Positions 46,351 to 55,779 are shown, numbered from the stretch's first letter. The stretch: DNA of 64,000 nt from Streptomyces scopuliridis RB72 (GCF_000718095.1 NZ_JOEI01000007.1:248001-312000), one strand, 5' to 3'. Made by a program: numbers and translations. The notes: generated by a model from the sequence alone, not told the origin.

Positions 46351-46651
46351 CTAAGGGTGCGTAAAGGCGAAAACGTACGTAAGCGCATGCGACGCTGCGT
46401 GACTTACGAAGTCATGGGGTCGACAAAGTCTTTGGTGCGGCCACTGCCACTGGGGCGCGAGCCGCTGGCCGCGGGCACGGGCCGGCGGGCCTCTGAGCTG
46501 AGCGGGCCACTGGAGCCGCCGGAGTCACTGGAGATGCCGGAGCCACCGCGGCCACGGTGTGGGCCACTGGTACAGGGATGGGCTACTGGGACTGTGGGGG
46601 CCTGGCCGCCGGGGTTCGCGGGCCTGGCAGGTGCGTTGGTTCAAGGGCGCG
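46351..46651. promoter_or_regulatory. Gap between TetR gene and DHA2 transporter
   Basis: No gene is supported. The part next to the transporter contains ACGTACGT and inverted CTTACG/CGTAAG hexamers about 20 bases apart (46375-46410), a possible operator. The half next to tetR is a GC-rich, degenerate GGAGCC-type repeat without coding signal. Confidence 0.4.
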
Positions 46652-47308
46652 TCACGGAGCGGCGCGGCGCAGATCCTCCAGAGTCGCGGCGGAGCCGGCC
46701 AGTTCGGACCTGGCGGGTGCTTCCAGGCCGTCGAGGAACAGCTGGATGTGCCGGTGGGTGAACCGGTCCATACTCAGGCAGCCGGTGCCGGGCAGTGGGC
46801 GGGTGAGCTGGGACAGCGCGACCATCAGATCGCCGACGGCGACATCCGTACGCAGCCGCCCCGCCTGACGCGCCCGCTCCATGAGCCCTTCGACGACCGT
46901 CTCCAGACGCACACGCTGAGCGTCCAGATCGGGACGTTCCCTGTCGAACGCGGCGGACAGCATCGGGCAGAGCGCACCCACTCGTTCGTCGGCAGCGGCA
47001 TGCACGAAGCGGCGCAGCGCGATGAACGGGTCGGACTCTTCAGCGGCGATACGGTCCGCCTGGTCGGCGACACTCTCCATGACGGAGCGCACTACGGCGT
47101 GAACGAGGGCGTACCGGTCGGCGAAGTGCCGGTAGAGCGTGGCATTGCCGATGCCGGCACGACGGGCGATCTCGTCGAGCGGGGCGTCGGGCCCGTACTC
47201 TACGAACATCTCACGGGCCGCCGCCACGATCCGCTCCCGGTTGCGCAGAGCGTCCGCGCGCGGACGGGGTACTCGGCGCGCTGGGGCTTCAGCTGCGGTG
47301 GCGGTCAC
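46652..47308 (-). CDS. TetR-family transcriptional regulator
   Basis: This 218-residue protein has a TetR DNA-binding domain (NRERIVAAAREMFVEYGPDA, PLDEIARRAGIGNATLYRHF) and a C-terminal ligand domain. The GTG at 47308 follows GAAGGG at six bases; longer frames are shadow. Two copies of a 17-base inverted repeat lie 50-106 bases upstream and are the probable autoregulatory operators. The downstream DHA2 transporter on the same strand is the likely target. Confidence 0.9.
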   Translation of the reverse strand: MTATAAEAPARRVPRPRADALRNRERIVAAAREMFVEYGPDAPLDEIARRAGIGNATLYRHFADRYALVHAVVRSVMESVADQADRIAAEESDPFIALRRFVHAAADERVGALCPMLSAAFDRERPDLDAQRVRLETVVEGLMERARQAGRLRTDVAVGDLMVALSQLTRPLPGTGCLSMDRFTHRHIQLFLDGLEAPARSELAGSAATLEDLRRAAP

Positions 47309-47357
47309 GTCGAACCCTTCCCTCGGTCCTCGGTCGTAGCACTTCGTGGGTCGCAAG

Positions 47358-47374
47358 CGGGGATCGCTTCCCCG
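47358..47374. promoter_or_regulatory. TetR operator candidate 1
   Basis: CGGGGA-TCGCT-TCCCCG, perfect 6-base arms around 5 bases, 50 bases upstream of the tetR start. Confidence 0.75.
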
Positions 47375-47397
47375 TTTCCCAGAGACACACGTGCAAA

Positions 47398-47414
47398 CGG
47401 GGAAGCCATCCCCG
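47398..47414. promoter_or_regulatory. TetR operator candidate 2
   Basis: CGGGGA-AGCCA-TCCCCG has identical arms and spacing to candidate 1 and lies exactly 40 bases to the right. A further palindrome GCTCA-N6-TGAGC is at 47423-47438. Confidence 0.75.
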
Positions 47415-47573
47415 GTTATTTCGCTCAAACATGTGAGCTGGGTCACCCTGCTCCATTCGGTGGCGGAAACCCACGATCGGCGCACCCAGCGAGCGCCGAC
47501 ACGCCGACCGACGCAGGGTGATCGAACAGCGCAGTCAGGACGGCCGACTGCCGCGGACCTTAAGGGCGACCGC

Positions 47574-49025
47574 ATGCAGCAGAGGCGTCGGATACGCGGA
47601 GCCGGCGGGAGTGCCGGAGCCACAGGAGCCACGGAACAGACGGAAAACACGGAAGACACCAACGGAACCCGGAGCACCGGAAGTACCGGGGGCGCCGGAT
47701 GCGCCGGAGACGCAGACAGTACGACCGGCCCCGGCACCGGCCCCGGACGCATCAGCGGCATCGCCGCCCGGGCCAAGGGCCCCCGCCGGCTCACCGCCCT
47801 CGCCGGCCTCACAGCGCTCACCCTCGCCGCCCTGACCACGGCGAGTTCGACTCTCCACGCCACCGCCCCCACCTCGGGGGGCCCGGGACTGGCCGTGGAC
47901 TCCCCCCTCGGCCCGTGCCGTATCGCCCCGAACCCCGCCGTACAGATGTCGGAGGGCCTGCCCACCCCGGCCGGCTACTCCCGCTCCACGGGCAAGATCC
48001 GCGCCCTCAACCTCATGATCGACTTCCCGGACGCACCGGGCCCGGGAAAGGCGCTCGACCGGCTCTCCGAGTTCTTCCCGAAGACGTCGCAGTGGTTCAG
48101 GACCAGTTCGTACGGACGGCTCGACTACCGCCCCGAGGCCCCGCTGCGGGACTGGGTGCGGATGCCGCTGCCCTTCGCGGAGTACGGGATCGGGCGCGGG
48201 TCACCGTACGAGCCGGGCTACCGAAAGCTGGTCGACGACATCGTGGCTGTCACCGACCCGGAGGTGGACTTCAGGTCGTACGACCTGGTCAACGTGTTGG
48301 TCACGCCCAACGCCGGCCCCTCGGCGCTGGACACCGTCCTGTCCGTCACCTTCTCGGGCAACCCGGACGCCCCGCAGGCCGACGGCGCCCCGCTCTCCAA
48401 CACGTCCTTCGTCTACAGCCGCCAGGACGACGGCTCGGGGTCGTACGCCGACACCGGCTACCGCGTGCTCCCGCACGAGAACGGCCATGTCTTCGGACTG
48501 CCGGATCTCTACACCGTGGACGGCGGCGGCTCGGTCGGCCACTGGGACATCATGTCCGAGGACTGGGGCGCCAACAACGATCTGCTGGGCTGGCACAAGT
48601 GGAAGCTCGGCTGGCTCGACGACGAACAGATCCGCTGCGCGTCCCGTGCGGGCAGCAGCGACCATGTGCTCGGTCCACTGGCTACCACGGGCGGGCCGAA
48701 GCTGGCGTTCGTACCGATCTCCAAGGAGTCGGGGTACGCGGTGGAGGTACGGACGCGCGAGGGCAATGACGAGGCGGTCTGCGAGCCGGGCGTCCTGATC
48801 TACCGCGTGGACTCCGGGGTCGACACGGGGCGCGGCCCGATCACCGTCGCGGACAGCAAGCCGAACAGCGGTGGCTGTACGCGCAGGCCCAACGTGCACG
48901 CGGAGCTGTCGGACGCGCCGTACCGGCCGGGGCAGACCTTCACCGACCTGGAGAACGGGATCAGGATCTCGGTGCTGACGCAGGAGCAGGACGGAAGTTT
49001 CACGATCAGGGTGAGACGTTCCTGA
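47574..49025 (+). CDS. M6-family metalloprotease
   Basis: This 483-residue protein has HENGHVFGLPD at 301-311, the full HExxHxxGxxD zinc motif of M6 (immune inhibitor A-like) proteases, with ALNLMIDFPDAPG and YGRLDYRPEAPLRDWVRMP typical of the domain. A Gly/Thr/Ser-rich N-terminal stretch precedes a membrane or signal helix at about 70-92, so the enzyme is probably secreted or anchored. The ATG at 47574 follows AAGGG. It lacks the PKD and C-terminal domains of larger M6 proteins. Divergent from tetR across 265 bases. Confidence 0.9.
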   Translation: MQQRRRIRGAGGSAGATGATEQTENTEDTNGTRSTGSTGGAGCAGDADSTTGPGTGPGRISGIAARAKGPRRLTALAGLTALTLAALTTASSTLHATAPTSGGPGLAVDSPLGPCRIAPNPAVQMSEGLPTPAGYSRSTGKIRALNLMIDFPDAPGPGKALDRLSEFFPKTSQWFRTSSYGRLDYRPEAPLRDWVRMPLPFAEYGIGRGSPYEPGYRKLVDDIVAVTDPEVDFRSYDLVNVLVTPNAGPSALDTVLSVTFSGNPDAPQADGAPLSNTSFVYSRQDDGSGSYADTGYRVLPHENGHVFGLPDLYTVDGGGSVGHWDIMSEDWGANNDLLGWHKWKLGWLDDEQIRCASRAGSSDHVLGPLATTGGPKLAFVPISKESGYAVEVRTREGNDEAVCEPGVLIYRVDSGVDTGRGPITVADSKPNSGGCTRRPNVHAELSDAPYRPGQTFTDLENGIRISVLTQEQDGSFTIRVRRS

Positions 49026-49058
49026 GCGCCCCCGCGCACGCCCTTGTTTTCCTTCCCG

Positions 49059-50744
49059 TCATTCCTCCCGCGCGCGGATGTGCTCCGCCACGGGATCCCG
49101 CAGCTCACGTTTGAGGATCTTGCCGGTCGGGTTACGCGGCAGCGGCTCCTCCTGTACGAGCACATGGGCCGGCACCTTGAACGCGGCGAGACGACGCCCG
49201 ACATGAGCCCGCAGCTCCCCGGCGTCCGTCCCGGCCCCCGGCCTGACCCGCACCACCGCCGCGACCTCCTCGCCCAGCACGGGATGGGGGACGCCGAGCA
49301 CGGCGGCGTCGATGACGTCCGGGTGGGCGTGGAGTACGTCCTCGACCTCGACGCAGTACACGTTCTCGCCACCGCGGACGATCATGTCCTTGATCCGGTC
49401 CACGACGCTGACGCGCCCGTCGTCCCGTACGACCGCGAGGTCACCGGTCCTGAACCAGCCGTCGCGGGAGAACGCCTGCGCGCTCGCCGCCTCGTCCCGC
49501 CAGTAGCCGCGTACGAGCGACTGGCCGCGCAGCAACAGCTCCCCCACCTCCCCCTCGGGCAGGGTCTGGCCGGCCGGATCAGCGATCCGCAGTTCGGTGA
49601 CGGGCGTCGGACGTCCCACGCTCGCCGGGAACCGCCGGTAGTCGGCGCCGAAGTTGGCGAGCACGCCGCCGGAGGTCTCCGTCAGGCCGTAGCCGTTACG
49701 GGCCTCGATGCGCTCCCCGTAGCGGGCGGTGAGCCGGGCGACCAGATCGGGCGGCGCGGCGGCGCCGCCGGTGGCGAGCATGGTGAGGGACTCCAGCGGG
49801 TCGTTCCCGGCCGTCGCCTCCTCCAGGAGCTGGAGCGCGGTGGCCGGGACACCCGCGTAGTGCGTGACCCGGTGCTCGTGGATCAGCTCCAGGGCCCGCC
49901 GCGCGTCCCACTTCCGCATCAGGACGAGCGTGCCGCCGACGGCCATCGCCGAATAGAGGCTGGTGAACGCGGCCACATGGAAGAACGGGAAGGTCATGAG
50001 CGTGATGGGCGCGGGCCCCTGGCCGGGGATCTGCCCGCGCCCGAGGGCGGAGGCGGCGGCCTGGAAGCGGGGGTTCATAGCCGCGCCCGCCTGTGCGAGA
50101 TGCGTGGCGACGGCGCCCTTGGGCCGCCCGGTCGTCCCCGACGTATAGCTGATGGTGGCGTCGTCCTCGGGCCGCACCTCGACGTCGGGGGGCGCGGCGG
50201 CGGGATCGGGGGGAGGCAGCTCCTCGTACCGCTCCATGCCGGCGCCGACCTCGCCGTCGTGGTGGAAGACGAGGGTCCGCACCCGCTCGCGCCCTCCCCG
50301 GCCCTCGGCCCATCGGCTGACGCGCGGCAGCCGCTCGCCGTCCACGAGCAGCACGCGCGGCGCGCAGTCGTCCAGCGCGTACGTGAACTCCTCCTCGGTC
50401 CACCAGGCGTTGAGGGGTACGGCGATCAGTCCCGCCAACTGCGCGGCCCAGAAGGCGATCTGCCACTCGGGGTGGTTGCGCATGGCGATGACGGCACGGT
50501 CGCCGGGGCGCAGCCCGTACGTATCGAGGAACCGGTTGGCGAGGGCGGAGGCGGCGGCGAAGAACTCCCCGTACGTATACGTCCGGTCCTCCGCCACCAG
50601 GAACGGCTGATCGCCGAACGTCCAGGTCGGCTCGACGAACTCGCGCAGGGTGCGTGGCCCTTCGGCGTAGACGAGCGAGCCGTTCTCGGCGCGTACGACG
50701 GCGAAGGGCGCCCCGGGCGCGGTGAGGATATGCGACACGGGCAC
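49059..50744 (-). CDS. Class I adenylate-forming acyl-CoA synthetase
   Basis: This 561-residue enzyme carries the ANL motifs: ISYTSGTTGRPKGAVATH (P-loop), NGYGLTETSGG, GWFRTGDLAVVRDDGRVSVV followed by DRIKDMIVRGGENVY, and the catalytic lysine in PRNPTGKILKREL. It activates a carboxylic acid as acyl-AMP and transfers it to CoA. The substrate is unassigned. The start is GTG at 50744 (or GTG at 50738), preceded by GGAGAG. It lies 114 bases after an SDR gene on the same strand, so a short fatty or aromatic acid pathway is possible. Confidence 0.9.
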   Translation of the reverse strand: MPVSHILTAPGAPFAVVRAENGSLVYAEGPRTLREFVEPTWTFGDQPFLVAEDRTYTYGEFFAAASALANRFLDTYGLRPGDRAVIAMRNHPEWQIAFWAAQLAGLIAVPLNAWWTEEEFTYALDDCAPRVLLVDGERLPRVSRWAEGRGGRERVRTLVFHHDGEVGAGMERYEELPPPDPAAAPPDVEVRPEDDATISYTSGTTGRPKGAVATHLAQAGAAMNPRFQAAASALGRGQIPGQGPAPITLMTFPFFHVAAFTSLYSAMAVGGTLVLMRKWDARRALELIHEHRVTHYAGVPATALQLLEEATAGNDPLESLTMLATGGAAAPPDLVARLTARYGERIEARNGYGLTETSGGVLANFGADYRRFPASVGRPTPVTELRIADPAGQTLPEGEVGELLLRGQSLVRGYWRDEAASAQAFSRDGWFRTGDLAVVRDDGRVSVVDRIKDMIVRGGENVYCVEVEDVLHAHPDVIDAAVLGVPHPVLGEEVAAVVRVRPGAGTDAGELRAHVGRRLAAFKVPAHVLVQEEPLPRNPTGKILKRELRDPVAEHIRAREE

Positions 50745-50858
50745 CTCGGGAATCTCTCCAAGCGCTTGCTCAGTACGGGGGCGACGCTACTTCACCGGCT
50801 TGACGGAGTCGACCCGGGCCGCCCCCGCCCAGCGGCGCGTCCCTGGCGCCACGCCCGG

Positions 50859-51614
50859 TCAGTCCACCTGCGTCCCACAGGTGATGTTGAGCGCGGTCGC
50901 GGTCATGGAGCGGGCGCGGTCGGAGGCGGCGAAGGCGGCCACGTTCCCCACGTCCTCCAGCGTCGCCGCCCGCTTCAGCATCGTGCGCCGCTCGATGTCG
51001 TGGACGATGGCCTCGCGCCCGTCGAAGTCCGCGGGGAGCGTCTCCGCGATCCCGGCGGTCTGGAGCGTCAGCGCCCGGATCCCGTACGGCCCCAGCTCAC
51101 AGGCCAGTTGGCGGCGCAGCGATTCGAGCGCCTGAAAGGCGACCTGGAGCCCGCCCAGGCTGAATTCGGGAGCGGGATCGCCGTACCCCCCGAACACCAG
51201 GATCACACCGGAACGTCGCGGCTTCATATGGCGCGCGGCGGCGCGCGCGGTCAGGAAGTTCGTCCGCAGGGCGGTCACGACGGGCCGTTCGAAATCCGCG
51301 AGCGCCATTTCGGCGAGCGGGGTGCCCTGCACATCGTTGTGCGCGATCAGATTGAACGAGACGTCGATACCGCCCGCCCGCTCGGCCACATCGTCGGCAT
51401 GCGCGTCCACGGCCCGCTCGTCGAGCGCGTCCAGTACGGCGGTCTCGACCGCCCCGCCCTCGGCTCTGATCCCCGAGGCGACGCTCTCCAGCGGCCCGGG
51501 GGTCCGGGCGGCGAGGAAGACCCGCGCCCCTTCCCGCGCGAAGGTCCGCGCCACGGCGCCGCCGATGGCCCCGCTGCCGCCGTAGATCACGGCGTTCTTG
51601 TTCCTGAGCAGCAT
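50859..51614 (-). CDS. Atypical short-chain dehydrogenase/reductase lacking the YxxxK pair
   Basis: This 251-residue SDR has a clear Rossmann glycine motif (YGGSGAIGGAVARTFAREGA), FNLIAHN in place of NNAG, and GYGDPAPEFSLGGLQVAFQA where the catalytic Tyr-x-x-x-Lys should be. Tyr and Lys are both absent near residues 150-160, so it is probably a divergent SDR with altered chemistry or a binding role. GGAGGAG precedes the ATG at 51614 at a good distance. It is upstream of the acyl-CoA synthetase gene on the same strand. Confidence 0.85.
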   Translation of the reverse strand: MLLRNKNAVIYGGSGAIGGAVARTFAREGARVFLAARTPGPLESVASGIRAEGGAVETAVLDALDERAVDAHADDVAERAGGIDVSFNLIAHNDVQGTPLAEMALADFERPVVTALRTNFLTARAAARHMKPRRSGVILVFGGYGDPAPEFSLGGLQVAFQALESLRRQLACELGPYGIRALTLQTAGIAETLPADFDGREAIVHDIERRTMLKRAATLEDVGNVAAFAASDRARSMTATALNITCGTQVD

Positions 51615-52049
51615 GTCCGCTCTCCTCCTGGCGTCCGGCCGAATGCGACGGAACGTACGCCCCGCCTCATTGAACGACCGCCGCGCCGCGCGAAACTCAT
51701 CGCCCCTGGCCCGGATCGGACCGGCCGAGCGGTTCCCCGGCGCGCCGGTGCACGAGGAAGTGCCCGCGTTCCTGGAGCGCGTACGCGACGAGGGCCGACT
51801 GCCGAAGACCGCCGCCGCCCTGGGCCGGCGGCCACAGCGGCGAGATCGGGCACGTCCGCGTCCGGGACTCGACGCCGAGAATCGCCGGGTGTGGATGCAC
51901 GGCTCCACCAAGACGGACCCCCGCTGATGTCCGCTCTCAGACGGGCTTCATCCGTTCCTGGAGCGGACATCGGCGGACCTCCGGGGTCGCGTCAGCTGAT
52001 CCCCACCCCCACTGAGAAAGGGACCTCACCCCATGAACCGCCGGTGAGC
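51615..52049. other. Gene-free stretch upstream of the MMPL gene
   Basis: No reading frame here has a ribosome site, a recognised domain and consistent codon bias. Nothing convincing is seen until the palindrome at 52050. Confidence 0.5.
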
Positions 52050-52067
52050 GGTGTAGCTGGCTACACC
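52050..52067. promoter_or_regulatory. 18-bp palindrome, copy 1 (upstream of MMPL)
   Basis: GGTGTAGC-TG-GCTACACC is a perfect inverted repeat, 158 bases before the MMPL ATG. The same arms and spacing occur at 55780. Confidence 0.88.
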
Positions 52068-52224
52068 CAGGGTTCGGGAGAGTGGTCCCTCGTGGCGGAG
52101 CCCGCCGGACGGGATCGTAGAGATCACTGAGGCACGCCGCGTCCCGGTCTCCGGACGACGCGGACGAAGGAAGCCTCTCTTCCCCCTTGTCTTGCACCGC
52201 CGATGTGGAGGCTTTCTCACCGTC

Positions 52225-54438
52225 ATGGCAACTTTTCTGTATCACGTGGGCCGCGTCGCCTTCAGGTGGCGATGGTTCGTCACCTTTCTGTGGATAGCCG
52301 TCCTGGCCGCTGTCGGCTTTGCCGCCACGAAGGCCCCGGCCGCTCCCGATGACGGTTTCGCCATGCCGGGCATCGAGTCCCAGAAGGCGTTCGATCTCCT
52401 GGAGGAGCGCTTCCCGGGCTCGGCGGCCGACGGAGCGAGCGCCCGCATCGTGTTCATCGCGCCGAGCGGCGAGAAGGTCACCGCCACCGAGAACAAGGCC
52501 GTGATCGAGGATCTGGTCGACGAGGCCGCCGACGGCCCGCAGGTGGCCGGTGCGGTGAACCCCTTCCAGGCGAAGGCGGTCAGCGAGGACGGCACCACGG
52601 CCTATGCCACTGTTTCCTTCAAGACCCCTGCCGCCGACCTGACCGATGCCGGCAAGGAACACCTTGAGCGCGCCGTTGACCAGGCCCGGGACGCGGGCCT
52701 GACCGTCGAGATCGGCGGAGACGCCCTGGCGACGCAGCCGGCCGCCGGCGGGTCCGCCGAGATGATCGGCATCGCGATCGCGGCGGTGGTCCTGCTGATC
52801 ACCTTCGGGTCCATGGCCGCGGCCGGGCTGCCGCTGCTGACCGCCGTCATCGGCGTCGCCGTCAGCATGACCGCCATCATCGCCCTGGGCAGCACGTTCG
52901 GGCTGTCCCTGACCAGCGGGACGCTCGCCTCCATGCTGGGCCTGGCCTGCGGCATCGACTACGCCCTGTTCGTCGTCTCCCGCTACCGCGAGGAGCGCGG
53001 AAAGGGCCGCGCGCCGAGGGAAGCCGCGGGAATGGCCGTGGGCACCGCCGGGTCCGCGGTGGTCTTCGCCGGCCTGACCGTCGTCATCGCGCTGGCCGGA
53101 CTGTCGGTGGTGGGCATTCCGATGCTCACCAAGATGGGTCTCACCGCAGCCGGTGCCGTCGTCGTCTCCGTCCTCATCTGCCTGACCCTGGTCCCGGCCC
53201 TCCTCGGCTTCTGGCCCAACGCCGTGCTCGCACGCCGCATCCGCAAGGGCAAGAAGCCCCGCCGTACAAAGACCGACAACGCGGGCAGCCGCTGGGCACG
53301 CCTGGTGGTGCGTCACCCCCTGCCCGTGCTCCTGCTCGGCGTCGTGGGCCTGGGCGCGCTCGCGGTGCCTGCCGCCGACCTCCAACTCGGTATGCCCGGC
53401 GACGAGGCCAAGCCCACCTCCACCACCGAACGCCGGGCCTACGACGCCCTCGCCGACGGCTTCGGCCCCGGCTTCAACGGTCCGCTGACCATCGTCGTGG
53501 ACGCCAAGGGCGCCGACGACCCCAAGGCGGCCGCCTCCGTGATCAGCCAACGGATCGCGGACACCAGCGGAGTCGTCTCCGTCTCCCCGGCGCGGTTCAA
53601 CGAGGCCGGCGACGCCGCGGTGCTCTCCGCCACCCCGTCCACCAGCCCCACGGACGCTCGGACGATCGATCTGGTGAAGACCATCCGCGCCGAGCGCTCC
53701 GGCATCGAGCAGCAGTCCGGGGCCACCTATGAAGTCACCGGCAGCACCGCGATGAACATCGACGTCGCGAAGAAGTTCCAGGACGCGCTGGTGCCCTACC
53801 TCGTGGTCGTGGTCGGCCTGGCGATCGTGCTGCTGCTCTTCGTCTTCCGCTCCCTCCTGGTGCCGCTGAAGGCTGCCCTGGGCTACCTGCTGTCCGTGCT
53901 GGCCTCGCTCGGTGTGGTCGTCGCGGTGTTCCAGTACGGCCATGGCGCCGAACTCCTCGGCGTCGAACAGACCGGCCCGATCATGAGCATGATGCCGATC
54001 TTCCTGGTGGGCATCGTGTTCGGCCTCGCCATGGACTACGAGGTCTTCCTGGTCTCCCGGATCCGCGAGGCATACGTCCACGGTGACCGGCCCGGGCAGG
54101 CGATTGTCTCCGGATTCCGCACCAGCGCCCGCGTGGTCGTCGCCGCCGCGCTGATCATGATGGCGGTCTTCGCCGGATTCGTCGGCGCCAGCGAATCCAT
54201 GATCAAGATGATCGGGTTCGGCCTGGCCGCCGCCGTCCTCTTCGACGCCTTCGTCGTCCGGATGGCCATCGTGCCCGCCGTGCTCGCCCTCCTCGGCGAC
54301 CGCGCCTGGCGCCTGCCCCGCTGGCTCGACAAGGTGCTGCCCAGCATCGACATCGAAGGAGAGGCGATCACCCGCAAGCATCCCGCCCCTTCGGCACCGG
54401 TCGACCAGGACAACCCCGAACTCGTACTCAGCCGGTAG
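52225..54438 (+). CDS. MMPL-family membrane transporter
   Basis: This 737-residue RND-type protein has twelve helices in two repeats. FLWIAVLAAVGFAATKAPAA opens the first repeat, GLACGIDYALFVVSRYREER and FGLAMDYEVFLVSRIREAYV carry the GIDYAL/AMDYEV proton-path motifs of TM4 and TM10. Such proteins export lipids, glycolipids or drugs. The ATG at 52225 is chosen; a TTG at 52192 is in frame. A palindrome upstream is shared with the histidine kinase gene 3 kb away. A 21-bp hairpin follows the gene. Confidence 0.93.
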   Translation: MATFLYHVGRVAFRWRWFVTFLWIAVLAAVGFAATKAPAAPDDGFAMPGIESQKAFDLLEERFPGSAADGASARIVFIAPSGEKVTATENKAVIEDLVDEAADGPQVAGAVNPFQAKAVSEDGTTAYATVSFKTPAADLTDAGKEHLERAVDQARDAGLTVEIGGDALATQPAAGGSAEMIGIAIAAVVLLITFGSMAAAGLPLLTAVIGVAVSMTAIIALGSTFGLSLTSGTLASMLGLACGIDYALFVVSRYREERGKGRAPREAAGMAVGTAGSAVVFAGLTVVIALAGLSVVGIPMLTKMGLTAAGAVVVSVLICLTLVPALLGFWPNAVLARRIRKGKKPRRTKTDNAGSRWARLVVRHPLPVLLLGVVGLGALAVPAADLQLGMPGDEAKPTSTTERRAYDALADGFGPGFNGPLTIVVDAKGADDPKAAASVISQRIADTSGVVSVSPARFNEAGDAAVLSATPSTSPTDARTIDLVKTIRAERSGIEQQSGATYEVTGSTAMNIDVAKKFQDALVPYLVVVVGLAIVLLLFVFRSLLVPLKAALGYLLSVLASLGVVVAVFQYGHGAELLGVEQTGPIMSMMPIFLVGIVFGLAMDYEVFLVSRIREAYVHGDRPGQAIVSGFRTSARVVVAAALIMMAVFAGFVGASESMIKMIGFGLAAAVLFDAFVVRMAIVPAVLALLGDRAWRLPRWLDKVLPSIDIEGEAITRKHPAPSAPVDQDNPELVLSR

Positions 54439-54552
54439 ACCCGCACAACCCGGTGGCCGCCTCCCGTAGGCGGCCACCCCTTGAGACCGGGGCCACCATG
54501 GCGGTATCGGCCCCGCACTCGCCGAACCCGTGGGGACGGGGAACGGCGAGAA

Positions 54553-54599
54553 CCTTGAGCCCGGCGGCGAGCACCCCCTGCTCGCCGCCGGGCTCAAGG
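54553..54599 (+). terminator. Very strong hairpin after the MMPL gene
   Basis: A perfect 21-bp inverted repeat (arms 54553-54573 and 54579-54599, loop CCCCC), rich in G/C, 115 bases beyond the MMPL stop. No T-run follows. It could be a terminator or an inverted end. Confidence 0.7.
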
Positions 54600-54672
54600 A
54601 CATTCACCGCCCAGGCGAGCGTAGCCAGCGAAGGGCTCTCCACCCCGCCACCAGTGCGAGTTCCCTGCCCGC

Positions 54673-55026
54673 TCAGCTGAGGCCGGCGATCAGGACATCA
54701 GGACCCGTTTTGCCAAGAAGCTGGAATCCGGCTCGGCCGAACATCTGGTGCTTGAGCGTCTTGATGCGATTGACGTGTCCTACGACGACGCCGGAGTTCC
54801 AGGGCAGGGTGAGGCCGACGAACACGGCGTCGCGGTCACGGTCGATCCCGGCGGCGAAAGTGTGGAGCTCGGGCAGGTCGTCCCTGCGGACAGCGTGGGG
54901 CCGGTCGGGGAGCCAGTCGGGGAGCCGCTCGCCCCGGCGCCCAGTGAGCATGGTCGCGAAGGTCCGGACGTCCGGTAAGGGCGTTGAGCGAGCCGATCGG
55001 TGCGCGCACCGGTGGCCTGTCGCCAC
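54673..55026 (-). pseudogene. ISL3-family transposase remnant (C-terminal part)
   Basis: The minus-strand frame reads PDVRTFATMLTGRRGERLPD, then RRDDLPELHTFAAGIDRDRD, LTLPWNSGVVVGHVNRIKTL and KHQMFGRAGFQLL, the C-terminal end of actinobacterial ISL3 transposases (VNRIKxxKRQMxGRAxxxLL). Only about 110 residues remain, without the N-terminal zinc-binding or HTH parts and without visible terminal inverted repeats. It is a fossil of an insertion next to the GtrA gene. Confidence 0.82.
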
Positions 55027-55047
55027 AGGATGCCCGACGGTCCGGCA

Positions 55048-55677
55048 TCAAGAGCTCCTGCTGTCCGCCATCGTCCTCCGCAGCGGCAGGTCCCTCGGCA
55101 ACGCCGGAGCCGGGATGGACGGGGACATCGTCACGTTCGCCTTCTGAAGCGGCGCCGGGCCCTTCGCCCGCCCCGTTGCCTGGTTCCGGCCGATGGCGAA
55201 GACGTACAGGCGCAGCACCAGGAAACGTCCTATGCCGGCGAGCCCGGAAGCGCTGAGGTAGACGGCCTGCTCGCTCAGCATCCCAGCCGACGGCCGCACC
55301 ACGTGCAGTATGAGCATCGCGACGGTGGTCACCGCGTAGGCGGCCGAAGCCGACCCCGCTGACAGCAGATGCTGACGCCATCCGGCCCGCCGCCCGGCCC
55401 CAAAGGTGAAACGTGCGTGGAGCTCCGTGCACAGGACGGTGGAGGCGACTGTGATCAGCGCGTTGGCCACCGCCCAGGGCATCAGCTGGGCAAGCAAGGC
55501 AACGGCGGCGCTGGAGGCTACCCCCACGCCGCCGCCGAACAATACGAACCGGGCGAAGGAAGCGAGTGGTGCGGGAGGGGCCGGGGGCCGGCCTGCGTCG
55601 TCCCGTTCGGTCCTCGTCCGCCCCACACGTCGCGCCTCACGATCCGTTCCCGGATTCGACGGGAGGAGCGGCTTCAT
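55048..55677 (-). CDS. GtrA-like membrane protein
   Basis: This 209-residue protein has four helices (FARFVLFGGGVGVASSAAVA, MPWAVANALITVASTVLCTE, SAGSASAAYAVTTVAMLILH, AVYLSASGLAGIGRFLVLRL), the GtrA/DPMS plan seen in proteins that flip or assist polyprenyl-phosphate sugars. LHARFTFGAGRR is the typical loop. The N-terminal 35 residues are basic and disordered. It diverges from the histidine kinase, with the second palindrome in the gap. The tail after about residue 165 may be altered by the neighbouring IS remnant. Confidence 0.8.
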   Translation of the reverse strand: MKPLLPSNPGTDREARRVGRTRTERDDAGRPPAPPAPLASFARFVLFGGGVGVASSAAVALLAQLMPWAVANALITVASTVLCTELHARFTFGAGRRAGWRQHLLSAGSASAAYAVTTVAMLILHVVRPSAGMLSEQAVYLSASGLAGIGRFLVLRLYVFAIGRNQATGRAKGPAPLQKANVTMSPSIPAPALPRDLPLRRTMADSRSS

Positions 55678-55779
55678 GGGTTTCCTTCCGGACGGGGAGC
55701 TGTGAACCTCTGGGATCAGCTGGGTTCAACGGTGCCGCCGCCCGCTCGCCGGAACGAGGAGGTGCACTCCCGAACGCAT

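Noticed and set aside
46357..46761. 134-codon frame between the DHA2 gene and tetR
   Set aside because: Runs through a repeat-like GC-rich gap into the opposite strand of tetR, with no domain and no ribosome site.
51598..51927. 109-codon plus-strand frame upstream of MMPL
   Set aside because: Starts inside the SDR gene on the other strand, and no conserved motif or ribosome site is seen.
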